64,000 nt of DNA. Source: JAIQFL01 sp035295745. Lineage in GTDB: Bacteria; Acidobacteriota; Terriglobia; Bryobacterales; Bryobacteraceae. A model generated the notes under the pieces. That model saw only the letters and a program-made list of their open reading frames with translations. It did not search any database and was not told where the DNA came from. This document shows positions 26,440-34,533 of the stretch, piece after piece. Position 1 is the stretch's first letter, and each line of letters begins with the position of its first letter. The position numbers and the translations under genes were made by a program. The DNA is taken from the NCBI GenBank assembly GCA_035295745.1, contig DATGIL010000043.1, positions 1 through 64,000 on the forward strand. Reading direction: 5' to 3'.

Positions 26440-27825
26440 CTACTTGCCCCAAACCGGTCTGTCGTTGACTCCCAGGGTCGTCAATTGTTGCACCTGGGTG
26501 CCGTCGGCCAGCATGCTGTAGATCTGGTATTTTCCGTGACGCGTGGAGGAGAATACGAGGTGCCGCCCGTCGGGCGCCCAGTTCGGCTGCTCGTTCTTGC
26601 CTTCTCCGTGGGTCAACTGGATGTATTGCTTGTTGGCCACATCCATTGTGAAGATGTTCCACTGCTGCGCCGCGTACCCGCGAGTCCAGGCATACGCGAT
26701 AATCTGCCCATCGGGATGCCAGGCGGGATTCGCGGCTTCACCGGTACCATCCGAGAGGCGTTCCATGTCGGCGCCATCCATATTCATCTTGTAGATCTGC
26801 TGGGGGCCCGACCTGCCGGAGGAGAAGACGATCTCGCGCCCGGTTTTCGGATTGATCTTGGGTTCGGTTTCGATCGAGATCAACGAAGAGATCGGGTGGA
26901 AGCCCGTTCCATCCAAATTGGCAAGAAAGATCCGGCAACACTTGCCGCTCGAGGAAGAGTAGATGATCTGCTTCCCATCAGGTGAAAACGAAGGCGACGA
27001 ATTCACGGATGCGCTCTGGTTGTAAAACCGCAAATCCCGGACCGGATCCACCGAAAACACAAATATACCAGGAGTGCCGCGAGCGTAGCTAGTGAACGTT
27101 AACTTTGAGCCATCGGCGGAGACCGCGGGCTCGATGGTCAAGGAGTTGTAATGCGTGAACTGTTTCTGGTTCTTGCCATCCGGATCCATCTGCCAGATTT
27201 CCTTGTGGCCGGTGCGGTCGGAGACGAAGTAGATGTGGGTGCCGAAGAGCGATTGCCCGCCGAAGAGCGCCACGATGTCGGCGGCGAATTCATGTGCTAC
27301 TTTGCGAGCGCCGGCTTCGTCCATGCTGCCCAGATAGCGCTTCTCGACGACCTTCGCTTCGGCGGGATTGGCGCGGCTGAGATCGTAGAGCCACCCATAC
27401 AGGACGAGTACGCCATTCTGCGGCGCGGTATAACCTGACGCGAGGTAGTTGGCGTTCGCCGGAGGGCCAGACCAGTCCACCATCCAACGGCCGCCCCCGC
27501 TCGTGGGAGGCGGAGGTTCGTTTCGTCGCCGCGGATTATCGTTGGGTACCGGCGCCTGGCCGAAGTCGGAAGGCTGCTGCGGGACGAACAGGGGATACAT
27601 GGTCTTGGGGACGACCTTAACGACGCCCGAACTGGTTACGTCTGAGGCTAAAGTCTGATTGAACGCGCTCATCCATGCCTGTGCTTCGCCCGATCCTTTG
27701 AAATCGGGGAGCGCGATCGTGGGAATGCGCATTCCCTTTCGGTTAATGTCGATGCCGATATCCTGTGCCTGGGACAGGATCAACCAGCCCGTTGCTCCGA
27801 CCGCTAACCAGAAAAGCCTTTTCAT
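26440..27825 (-). CDS. tolB: Tol-Pal system beta-propeller protein TolB
   Basis: A 461-residue periplasmic protein with signal peptide (LFWLAVGATGWLILSQA). The N-terminal domain (about 25-190) matches TolB, with the typical IALPDF and FNQTLASDV. WD40-like PD40 blades follow: IYFVSDRTGHKEIWQMDPDG, IFVFSVDP, IIYSSSSGKCCRIFLANLDG, IVFSSGRSGPQQIYKMNMDG and LVFSSTRHGKYQIYSML. TolB links Pal with the inner-membrane TolQRA motor. A proline/arginine-rich insert near residue 95 (PRRRNEPPPPTSGGG) is unusual. Confidence 0.95.
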   Translation of the reverse strand: MKRLFWLAVGATGWLILSQAQDIGIDINRKGMRIPTIALPDFKGSGEAQAWMSAFNQTLASDVTSSGVVKVVPKTMYPLFVPQQPSDFGQAPVPNDNPRRRNEPPPPTSGGGRWMVDWSGPPANANYLASGYTAPQNGVLVLYGWLYDLSRANPAEAKVVEKRYLGSMDEAGARKVAHEFAADIVALFGGQSLFGTHIYFVSDRTGHKEIWQMDPDGKNQKQFTHYNSLTIEPAVSADGSKLTFTSYARGTPGIFVFSVDPVRDLRFYNQSASVNSSPSFSPDGKQIIYSSSSGKCCRIFLANLDGTGFHPISSLISIETEPKINPKTGREIVFSSGRSGPQQIYKMNMDGADMERLSDGTGEAANPAWHPDGQIIAYAWTRGYAAQQWNIFTMDVANKQYIQLTHGEGKNEQPNWAPDGRHLVFSSTRHGKYQIYSMLADGTQVQQLTTLGVNDRPVWGK

Positions 27826-27837
27826 GGAAATCCTCGC

Positions 27838-28638
27838 TCAAAACTTCAAGTTAAACCGCAACTCAACTTGCGCCTCGCTCTTCGGAAAGCCCGGAGGCAG
27901 GGGCGGGAACGGTGCAGCGTCTTGAATGGCGCGCTGCGCGGAGATGTCCAACGCTGCGTTCCCGCTGCGCTCCGTGAGTTTTACCGAGCCCGGAGCCAGA
28001 GAGCCATCGCGACGGATGATGAATGTCACCACCGCTGGCGGGACCGAAACGCGCGTGTCGAAGCCAGAGGTGTTCCAATTGCGAGCCACGGCGTTTCGCA
28101 GAAGGTTCGCGTACGCGCCGAATTGGGTCCCGAATACCGAGTCGTTGCCGAGTTGCAGCCCTCCTCCGCCTTGGATGTTGTACATCGGGGAACTCGTCTT
28201 TTGGCCACCCTCGGTGTACAACTGGTTGGGCCGATCCTGCTGTTGGTCGCGAAATTTATTCGGCGCCGATGACTGCGCTCTCTCGGTGGACTTTTTGGTA
28301 GCGCGCGGGTTTTTGATTGCGATGGCGTCCGGATCCGGAGCCTTCACCTTAGGCGCCGGCTTCTTCTTGGAGGGCGGCTCGGGAACTTGCGATTCGGTAT
28401 CGTTCGCGACGGGATTGAAGGCTGCCGATTCGTGCGGCAGTTTGATCGAGGCAACCGGAGTTATCGCGACCGAACCCATTCCGCCGCCATGCGGATCTCC
28501 CCATTGCACCGTGGAATGACTTCCGATCAAGGTACTGGTAAGGCAGACCGCTGCAAACGACACGTGCAGGACCACGGAAGCCCAGAACTGCTTCGTCAAC
28601 CGTTCCGGACGATCGAATGTGTCTGCGTGCGAGTACAT
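27838..28638 (-). CDS. tolA: TolA-position TonB/TolA C-terminal domain protein
   Basis: This 266-residue protein sits where TolA is expected, between tolR and tolB. It has one N-terminal membrane span (VVLHVSFAAVCLTSTLIG), a proline/lysine linker (EPPSKKKPAPKVKAPDPDA) and a C-terminal TonB/TolA-like domain (ARNWNTSGF...VPPAVVTFIIRRDGSLAPGS). The long helical domain of enterobacterial TolA is missing, so it is much shorter and looks like a TonB-type transducer recruited to the Tol motor. It abuts tolR with no spacer. Confidence 0.85.
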   Translation of the reverse strand: MYSHADTFDRPERLTKQFWASVVLHVSFAAVCLTSTLIGSHSTVQWGDPHGGGMGSVAITPVASIKLPHESAAFNPVANDTESQVPEPPSKKKPAPKVKAPDPDAIAIKNPRATKKSTERAQSSAPNKFRDQQQDRPNQLYTEGGQKTSSPMYNIQGGGGLQLGNDSVFGTQFGAYANLLRNAVARNWNTSGFDTRVSVPPAVVTFIIRRDGSLAPGSVKLTERSGNAALDISAQRAIQDAAPFPPLPPGFPKSEAQVELRFNLKF

Positions 28639-29097
28639 CTACTTTCCTCTGGTGGGCGCGTCCGCTGGCTGCGTCACCATGTACACTTGAAATCCACCTG
28701 CTCCCAATTCCGCCGTCACCTGCGCGATCACATCCCAGATCGTGGCCCGGTCGGCCATCACATAGACGCCTTTCGTGTCCTTCCCGAAACGGGCGTGGAT
28801 AGCAGCCTTCAGCTCGTTGATGTTGACCAATTTGCCGTTGAGCAGGTAGGTGCCGTCCTTGGGGATGGTCACCACCGGCATCTCTTGCGGCGTCTCCTTG
28901 ACCATCTTCGTTTTGGGAACTTCCACTTCCAGGCCGAAGTCCATCACGTGAGCGGTGAGCATGAAGATAATCAACAACACCAGCACCAGATCGACGAACG
29001 GCGTCACGTTGATTTCGGAAAGTGCGCCCGTTCCGCGACGGCGGCGTGAACCGAATCCACCGCTCGACCCGCCTTCGTTGTTAATCGAGATCGACAT
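28639..29097 (-). CDS. tolR: TolR/ExbD-family motor protein
   Basis: A 152-residue ExbD/TolR protein. After a glycine/arginine-rich N-terminus comes INVTPFVDLVLVLLIIFML, the single membrane span with the conserved Asp that takes part in proton flow. The periplasmic domain (about residues 55-150) follows. With TolQ it uses the proton gradient to energise TolA. The gene is 2 bp after tolQ and adjoins tolA directly. Confidence 0.94.
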   Translation of the reverse strand: MSISINNEGGSSGGFGSRRRRGTGALSEINVTPFVDLVLVLLIIFMLTAHVMDFGLEVEVPKTKMVKETPQEMPVVTIPKDGTYLLNGKLVNINELKAAIHARFGKDTKGVYVMADRATIWDVIAQVTAELGAGGFQVYMVTQPADAPTRGK

Positions 29098-29099
29098 GG

Positions 29100-29810
29100 C
29101 TATTCTCCGAAGCTGCGCTCCGCCATGTTGAGGAATTCGAGCGCGAAATCGTCCATCCGCGCGCCCATCTCGCGAATCCGATTGCTGAAGTGGTTGTAGA
29201 AGATGGAGGCTGGGATCGCCGCGCCCAGTCCGACAGCGGTGGCGATCAGCGCCATCGCGATGCCAGGGCCCACGCTCTTGAGGTTCGTGCTTCCCTGATT
29301 GGCGAGTCCGACAAACGCGTTGATGACGCCAATCACCGTTCCAAACAGACCGATGAAGGGGCTGACCGAGGCGGTGGTGGCAAGCCAGTTCATGTTGCGC
29401 TCCAGTTTGCCGAGTTCTTCGCTGATTCCGAGCTGGATGGAGCGCTCCAGGGCAATGCGATTGCTCACTCTGCCACGCGACTTCACCTGGCGCTCGATCT
29501 CCTCGTATCCGAAATCGAAGACTGCCACCAAAGGTGACGGGCGGAACTGTTCGCTGGCCACCATCACTGCCTCAAACCCGGTTGCCTTTCGGAAGGCGCG
29601 GAGGAATCGCGAATTCGACCGGCCCGCCCCGCGAAACGCCTGCCATTTCGAAATGATGACGGTCCAAGAGAACACCGAAAAGCAGGCGAGAACCCCCAGC
29701 ACAACGATTTCCAGTACGTCGCCTGAGACCAGTTGCCAAATATTCACTTGAAGAAAAAGGGCTGCGGGAGCTTCGGATGTCAACTCGTCTCCTACACACA
29801 AATCTATCAC
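29100..29810 (-). CDS. tolQ: TolQ/ExbB-family proton channel protein
   Basis: First gene of the tol-pal cluster. The 236-residue product has three membrane spans: VLEIVVLGVLACFSVFSWTVII, LATTASVSPFIGLFGTVIGV and AMALIATAVGLGAAIPASIFY. The last two carry the MotA/TolQ/ExbB channel pattern (PFIGLFGTVIGVINAF and IATAVGLGAAIPA). The first ATG adds about 25 residues before the first span and a shorter start is possible. The cluster order tolQ-R-A-B-pal-cpoB identifies it as TolQ rather than ExbB. Confidence 0.93.
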   Translation of the reverse strand: MIDLCVGDELTSEAPAALFLQVNIWQLVSGDVLEIVVLGVLACFSVFSWTVIISKWQAFRGAGRSNSRFLRAFRKATGFEAVMVASEQFRPSPLVAVFDFGYEEIERQVKSRGRVSNRIALERSIQLGISEELGKLERNMNWLATTASVSPFIGLFGTVIGVINAFVGLANQGSTNLKSVGPGIAMALIATAVGLGAAIPASIFYNHFSNRIREMGARMDDFALEFLNMAERSFGE

Positions 29811-30116
29811 ACCGACGCTTAACTACAGCCAAAAGACGGAGGGGTAATTCGTGGGGTTTCAACCGCTTTGGAGGCGTGAGGGGTTGATTAATGCATCTTC
29901 ACATTAAAACGGAAAAAATCGAGGCGGAAAACAGGAGGTACTCAAATTGTTTTTGGGAGCCGGTTGCCTGATTTACGCAGAATTTCGACGTTTAGGAGGG
30001 TCTTTCCTGAGCCCCCAATCACCCTAGGTATTCTTCAGTTGGTATGGGCAGACCTCATGGTTGGGGTCCCACCACAGGAGGGTAACGACCCCACGGTCCA
30101 GCACGCCCCAAATCCT
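29811..30116. other. Gene-free interval upstream of tolQ
   Basis: About 300 bp with lower GC than the flanking genes and no plausible ORF on either strand. The tolQ promoter should lie here, reading leftwards. The stretch near 29880-29950 (AT-rich, with GATTAATGCATC and AAAACGGAAAAAATC) is the likeliest place, but no clear -35/-10 pair stands out. The far end borders the unknown minus-strand gene of the tRNA-Leu islet. Confidence 0.5.
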
Positions 30117-30422
30117 CTATTTGCCCGACAACCGCAACGATAACAACTCATCGAAGTCCAGCGGGCTGAAGAGCTCTTTGAGGCGAGTTTGCGCCACGGT
30201 GGATAGCTGGCTGATGTCAACGTTGTGATTGAACTTCTTCCCAACGACCAGGATCTCCTGCCATTGTCTTTTCTCCCTCAGGGCTTTCTCTAAATCACGG
30301 AGGTGGTCCCACAGCCGATTCCAATCGTTCGGCTTCAATTCATGGCAGCCGAAGGGATGCTGCATGGCAATTCGTCCAAGCCGCCACGAAGGGTAAAGAT
30401 TGTGGTAACTGGTCGCCGCCAT
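30117..30422 (-). CDS. Small protein of unknown function downstream of the Panacea gene
   Basis: A 101-residue soluble protein with several Trp and His residues and predicted helices (NRLWDHLRDLEKALREKRQW; LSTVAQTRLKELFSPLDFDELLSL). No signal peptide or membrane span and no family that I recognise. It lies 68 bp downstream of the DUF4065 gene on the same strand. In PanAT toxin-antitoxin systems the Panacea gene sits next to a variable toxin gene, so this ORF is the candidate partner by position only. No promoter or ribosome site stronger than average is seen. Confidence 0.5.
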   Translation of the reverse strand: MAATSYHNLYPSWRLGRIAMQHPFGCHELKPNDWNRLWDHLRDLEKALREKRQWQEILVVGKKFNHNVDISQLSTVAQTRLKELFSPLDFDELLSLRLSGK

Positions 30423-30490
30423 CGCCCTGGGCTGCTTGTTTTCACTCGGATTTAAACCGGGTTTTGGGGCTTCGATCCTTCCCCTTTCGA

Positions 30491-30919
30491 CTAGAGGCTC
30501 CCGTAATACTCGGCCATCGCCGCGTGGCTGATGACAGCATTACAAGGCTCGCCAGGCGGTACATCGGCTCGGGCATCCTTCCACGGCGCTTCCTGATGGG
30601 TCAGGTCGCTCAACCATTGGCTGGTCCTGTCGCCGTAAAACTTCAAAACGTTGTCGATCGTATTTTGCTGCGTCTTGGTCAGACAGTCGGGATTTCCACG
30701 GCCGATCCTGGCAACCCGAAAGGCACCCCGATGGTCTTCGTAGAGAGCACGCACAACGGGTCCATTCGCCCACGCTTCGATGGCTTCTGGAAACAGAGGC
30801 TGTTCATCCCAAACCAGCGACCAAGCCTGAGAGTAGTAGACGAGCTTTTGCAGCTTCATCGTCGTCATCTCGCCATGTTTCCGCAGGATGTATTCTGCAA
30901 CGTCAAAGACGTTGGCCAT
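30491..30919 (-). CDS. Panacea-domain (DUF4065/SocA-like) protein, putative antitoxin
   Basis: 142 residues from the ATG of MANVFDVAEYILRK, preceded by GAGGAG at good spacing. A longer open frame runs back through the tRNA-Leu and is false. The product is a complete Panacea domain: MTTMKLQKLVYYSQAW, FPEAIEAWANGPVVRALYEDH and the C-terminal helices to MAEYYGSL. The domain is known from phage SocA-like proteins and as the antitoxin part of PanAT toxin-antitoxin pairs. Its place beside a tRNA suggests acquisition by transfer. Confidence 0.88.
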   Translation of the reverse strand: MANVFDVAEYILRKHGEMTTMKLQKLVYYSQAWSLVWDEQPLFPEAIEAWANGPVVRALYEDHRGAFRVARIGRGNPDCLTKTQQNTIDNVLKFYGDRTSQWLSDLTHQEAPWKDARADVPPGEPCNAVISHAAMAEYYGSL

Positions 30920-31029
30920 AGCGTACTCCTCATCAATTTTAGCAAGATTCGCACAAGTCATCCGTTCCTCTTCAGTTATTCCCGAAGGGCAAACAGACGC
31001 CAAGCGGACCGGTTTCCTAGTGGTTGTGC

Positions 31030-31118
31030 TGGTAGCGGGAGTGGGAATTGAACCCACACGGACCTTGCGGTCCATTGGATTTTAAGTCCAATGCGTCTGC
31101 CGATTTCGCCATCCCGCC
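31030..31118 (-). tRNA. tRNA-Leu (anticodon TAA)
   Basis: An 89-nt class II tRNA with encoded CCA. The anticodon stem ATTGGA/TCCAAT region encloses CTTAAAA (anticodon TAA). The long variable arm is GGACCGCAAGGTCC and the T arm contains GGTTCAATTCC. The first acceptor pair is G-T. Its 3' end faces the Panacea islet, the usual side for integrated elements. Confidence 0.95.
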
Positions 31119-31152
31119 ACGCTCCGTCATTCTACCACGACGGCCTTTTTAA

Positions 31153-31437
31153 TCAGCAACTTACTGAAAAGCTACTCAATGCGTAAAGCTTGATTTCTCT
31201 GGCACTTGGTTCATCCCAGCCGGAATCAGAGGCTTCATCGCCTGGAAATTCCGTGCCGGCAAAGACGGCTTTGATTCGTTCGATCAAGGGGATCGCCGCA
31301 ACTTGTCCAACCGATTTCACTTCTTCTATCCCATCGGCCGGTTCGGATTCGTCTCCTTCGGCGACCGCGATGGCATTCAGCTCGAGATCTGGTTGGGCAG
31401 TCGCGAACAAGTTGACTCGTGGCCGGGCCGGCACCAA
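31153..31437 (-). CDS. Doubtful ORF between tRNA-Leu and a secreted protein gene
   Basis: A 94-codon open frame with an acidic, natural-looking composition (LELNAIAVAEGDESEPADGIEEV, IPLIERIKAVFAGTEF) but no recognised family, no signal peptide and no clear ribosome site. It may be the remnant C-terminus of a larger gene whose 5' part has been lost, since the segment upstream is not convincingly coding. Otherwise nothing is seen in 31119-31495. Confidence 0.3.
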   Translation of the reverse strand: MVPARPRVNLFATAQPDLELNAIAVAEGDESEPADGIEEVKSVGQVAAIPLIERIKAVFAGTEFPGDEASDSGWDEPSAREIKLYALSSFSVSC

Positions 31438-31495
31438 CCTCTTTTGTGCGGCCCGGCTTCAGGTCCCTCATTCGCGTTCCCAATACCGCCGGCGA

Positions 31496-32005
31496 TCAGT
31501 TCTTCTTCGAACTCCAGCTCAGGTAAGCCTTGTAATCGCTGCCGGGCGGCGCCACTTCGAACTTGCCATCCAAAGCACGCCCGTTCATCCAATACGACAG
31601 TCGATATCGCGGACCTGGTTGCGTTCCATCCGATTCGAACACGACCCGGTCGGGTTCGGGGAAACTCAGATCGTAGCGGATCACATGACCTTCGCTGTCG
31701 AAGTAGATCGCGTGGGGCTTGTCGCTTTCCACATAGATGATCAGGAGATCGCCATGACGCTCGCCGGCGTCGTAAACGGCCTCATTGTGCCGGACGATAA
31801 TCTTTCGATTCAACTCCAGTTCAAAAGAGAACTTGCCCTGCCCGGCTCCCAACGGCGTGTCTTTTGCGCCGGCAATGCCGGTCCACTTGCCGAGCAGAAA
31901 TTCGAGCTTCTTCCATGGCGGATTCGCCGCCGGAGAGGCGCTTTGCGCCGCGCCTGGCAACCCGCACAGCAACATCAATCCGATCGTCGCAATCGTCAGC
32001 CGCAT
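31496..32005 (-). CDS. Secreted beta-rich protein of unknown function
   Basis: A 169-residue exported protein: signal peptide LTIATIGLMLLCGLPGAAQS. The mature part starts PPWKKLEFLLGKWTGIAG, the W-x-LxFLxGxWxG pattern seen at the start of lipocalin-like or DUF1579-type barrel domains. About ten beta strands follow, including GKFSFELELNRKIIVRHN and RHGDLLIIYVES. It probably binds a small hydrophobic molecule in the periplasm, by analogy only. It is divergent from the MFS gene at 32059. Confidence 0.75.
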   Translation of the reverse strand: MRLTIATIGLMLLCGLPGAAQSASPAANPPWKKLEFLLGKWTGIAGAKDTPLGAGQGKFSFELELNRKIIVRHNEAVYDAGERHGDLLIIYVESDKPHAIYFDSEGHVIRYDLSFPEPDRVVFESDGTQPGPRYRLSYWMNGRALDGKFEVAPPGSDYKAYLSWSSKKN

Positions 32006-32058
32006 CGCCGATCATTTTCTCACGATCGTAAAGTGGTTCCTTCCTCTATTCTGAATTG

Positions 32059-33294
32059 ATGCGCCCCACCGAGCTTTGGCACGAGCCCGATTTCCTGAAG
32101 CTCTGGGGAGGACAGGCAGTTTCCCGCCTGGGATCCGCGATCACCGACGGCGCGCTGCCGCTCACCGCCATCCTCATGCTGAATGCGTCGCCATTCGAGC
32201 TTGGACTGCTCAGCGGCGCGGGAGCCGCGAGCATCCTGATCTTCGGCCTATTCGCGGGTGCGTGGGCAGATCGCCTGCGCCGCCGGCCCATCCTCATCGG
32301 CACCGATTTGGGACGCGCCCTCATCCTTGGGATGGTGCCGATCACGGCCGCCTTCGGTCATCTGCGCATGAGTTATCTCTACATGATCTCGGCGGCAAGC
32401 AGCCTGTTGACGGTGCTCTTCGAGGTCAGCTACCAGGCCTACCTGCCCTCGCTCGTGGAACGCGAGAATCTGATGGAGGGCAACAGCAAGCTGGCGCTGG
32501 CCGGATCGGCTGCCGACGTTGCCGGGCCCGGATTAATGGGCGTCCTGGTTCAGTGGTTCACCGCGCCCAAGGCGATTCTCCTGGACGCCGTGTCTTTTCT
32601 CGTTTCGGCGCTGTCAGTCGCGCTGATCCGAAAGCCTGAGGCGACTCCCAAACTCGATCGCCAGCCTGAGATGAAGCGCGAGATCGTGGACGGACTCCGC
32701 GCTTCCTGGCAACAGCCGATCCTGCGTGCGTTGGTCCTACGCACGGGCACGTCCGCCGTGTTTCTCGGATTCTTCGCGGCGCTGTACATGGTGTTCGCCA
32801 TCCGCGAGCTTCATTTGAGTCCGGCACTCTTGGGAGCCATTATTTCGGTGGGAGGCGCCAGCAGCCTTGCCGGAGCCTTCGTCACGCCATGGCTGGTGAA
32901 GCGCTTCGGGGTAGGCCCGACGCTGATCGGCGCCGCCATAGTCACCGGAATCACCACCCTCATGCCCGCACTGTCGCGTGGCCCCGTAATCGTCTGCGCC
33001 TCGATCCTGGGACTCGCGCAGCTATTCGACGTCTCCTGGCCGGTCTATCACATCAACAAGGTCAGTCTGCAGCAAGCCGTCACGCCCGATCATCTGTTGG
33101 GACGCGTCAACTCCGCGATCTATCTTCTGTTCCGCGGTCTGATCCCGGTAGGAGCGCTGCTGGGCGGTGCGCTCGGCGACGCCATTGGAATGCGGCCGAC
33201 AATGTTCGTGGGCGCCAGCGGGTATTTGCTCTCGGCGCTTTTTCTGATCTTCTCTCCCATTCGGCATTTGCGGGAGCTTCCAGAAGCACGCTGA
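32059..33294 (+). CDS. MFS transporter, DHA3-like
   Basis: A transporter of about 411 residues with 12 predicted spans. The ATG of MRPTELWHEPDF is preferred over the TTG one codon upstream. The beginning FLKLWGGQAVSRLGSAITDGALPL and the loop GAWADRLRRRPILIGTDLGRA fit the MefA-like group of the major facilitator superfamily, which are mostly exporters of drugs or siderophores. It is a distant paralogue of the transporter at 22602. The substrate is unknown. Confidence 0.88.
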   Translation: MRPTELWHEPDFLKLWGGQAVSRLGSAITDGALPLTAILMLNASPFELGLLSGAGAASILIFGLFAGAWADRLRRRPILIGTDLGRALILGMVPITAAFGHLRMSYLYMISAASSLLTVLFEVSYQAYLPSLVERENLMEGNSKLALAGSAADVAGPGLMGVLVQWFTAPKAILLDAVSFLVSALSVALIRKPEATPKLDRQPEMKREIVDGLRASWQQPILRALVLRTGTSAVFLGFFAALYMVFAIRELHLSPALLGAIISVGGASSLAGAFVTPWLVKRFGVGPTLIGAAIVTGITTLMPALSRGPVIVCASILGLAQLFDVSWPVYHINKVSLQQAVTPDHLLGRVNSAIYLLFRGLIPVGALLGGALGDAIGMRPTMFVGASGYLLSALFLIFSPIRHLRELPEAR

Positions 33295-33312
33295 AAATTC
33301 CATAATCACTGC

Positions 33313-33558
33313 ATGGACAATGTAACGGCCAGCGAGTGGCGGCAACTCCTCACCATTCTTCTGGCGCAACGGCTGGAGTTAAATGCGATGGAAAGCGCGT
33401 TGAAGAGTGCGGGCGTGTTGAGTCGCGATCAGTTGAAGGAGATTCGCACCCAGGCCGCCAATACCGCGACGGCATGGAGTTCGCGCGAAGGGGACGACGT
33501 CATGGCCCTCCTGCGTGTGCATTCGTTGCCGGACGCCAGCATGTCGGTGCCGAAATAA
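33313..33558 (+). CDS. Small helical protein of unknown function
   Basis: An 81-residue product, 18 bp after the MFS stop and on the same strand. It consists mainly of amphipathic helices (EWRQLLTILLAQRLELNAME, SRDQLKEIRTQAANTATAW) without signal peptide or membrane span. No family is recognised. Composition is like that of the neighbours and the frame is in good context, so it is probably a real gene cotranscribed with the transporter. Confidence 0.55.
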   Translation: MDNVTASEWRQLLTILLAQRLELNAMESALKSAGVLSRDQLKEIRTQAANTATAWSSREGDDVMALLRVHSLPDASMSVPK

Positions 33559-33711
33559 TGGGTAGGAATCCGATCGGGCGGCTGGAACGTATAGAATCAG
33601 GGGCGGCGTCCTACCAAAGATCCTGCGATACCCCTCATTTGGGGCATGGGGGTCCGGTTAGTCCGCCGATATATACTGTAATTTAAGACTTGGAGTTACC
33701 GGAAACGCCCC

Positions 33712-34533
33712 ATGGCTGAAATGAGCGTCATCTGGCTGCGCGTGGCCGCCGCGTTATACTCGCTCGGTCTGCTGCACGCCATCCTAACCTTAGTCCGAAG
33801 GCGGGAACACCTCTTCGACGTGGCGCTGGGCGCCTTCAGTCTTGGGTCGGTGTTTCATTTCGTTTCCATCGTTGAAGAAGGGATTCTCAACAACCGCTGC
33901 CCCATCACCAACATCTACGAGACCCTTTCCATGTGCGCCTTCCTGATCGTGGTGGTGTACCTTTTCGTCCACTGGCGTTACAAGATGGAGAGCCTTTCGG
34001 TGTTCATCTTCCCTCTGGTTTTCGTGATGGCGCTGGTGGCGACCTTGGGCAACCCGGTGACCGCGTGGTCCAGCAAGGTGGTGCGGGATACCTGGCTTAC
34101 GGTGCACATCGTGCTCGTGCTGCTGGGGATAGCTGCTCTTCTCTTCACCGCCGTTGCCTCGCTGCTCTATCTCTTCCAGGAGCGGGAGCTCAAAGCCAAG
34201 AAGCCGCGCAATTTCTACTACCGGCTTCCTGCGCTGGGAACGCTGGACGAACTGATTTCGAAATCCATGGCGGTGGGCTTCGTACTGATGACTTTGGGCG
34301 TGATTGCGGCAAGCACGTGGGCTTCTATCGAACTGAATACTACCTGGATCAGCGAACCGAAAATTGACCTCTCCTTTTTCACCTGGGGGATTTACATGGC
34401 CATGGTGTTTTTGCGAAACACCGCGGGATGGCGCGGGCGGAAGGCCGCCATCATGACCGTCACGGTACTGGGCCTGTCCGCTTTTACCTGGGCCGCGCAT
34501 GCCCGGCTCGGCACGATCTTCTTCAAACCATGA
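33712..34533 (+). CDS. CcsA/HemX-type cytochrome c assembly membrane protein
   Basis: A 273-residue protein with eight hydrophobic segments, for example LRVAAALYSLGLLHAILTL, FLIVVVYLFVHW, WLTVHIVLVLLGIAALLFT and GFVLMTLGVIAASTWA. CcsA-like features are ITNIYETLSMCAF and TVHIVLVLLG with the conserved His. CcsA-family proteins handle heme for cytochrome c maturation, and HemX members next to hemA can influence glutamyl-tRNA reductase levels. Here the stop overlaps the hemA start (ATGA), which supports the HemX interpretation. Confidence 0.85.
   Translation: MAEMSVIWLRVAAALYSLGLLHAILTLVRRREHLFDVALGAFSLGSVFHFVSIVEEGILNNRCPITNIYETLSMCAFLIVVVYLFVHWRYKMESLSVFIFPLVFVMALVATLGNPVTAWSSKVVRDTWLTVHIVLVLLGIAALLFTAVASLLYLFQERELKAKKPRNFYYRLPALGTLDELISKSMAVGFVLMTLGVIAASTWASIELNTTWISEPKIDLSFFTWGIYMAMVFLRNTAGWRGRKAAIMTVTVLGLSAFTWAAHARLGTIFFKP

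Noticed and set aside
30920..31075. N-terminal extension of the Panacea protein
   Set aside because: The extra 52 codons translate part of tRNA-Leu (giving the well-known VGSIPTPATS peptide) and there is a strong ribosome site at the internal ATG.
29811..31495. Integrated phage or integrative element at tRNA-Leu
   Set aside because: No integrase, no structural phage genes and no convincing duplicated tRNA 3' end were found; only a two-gene islet is supported.
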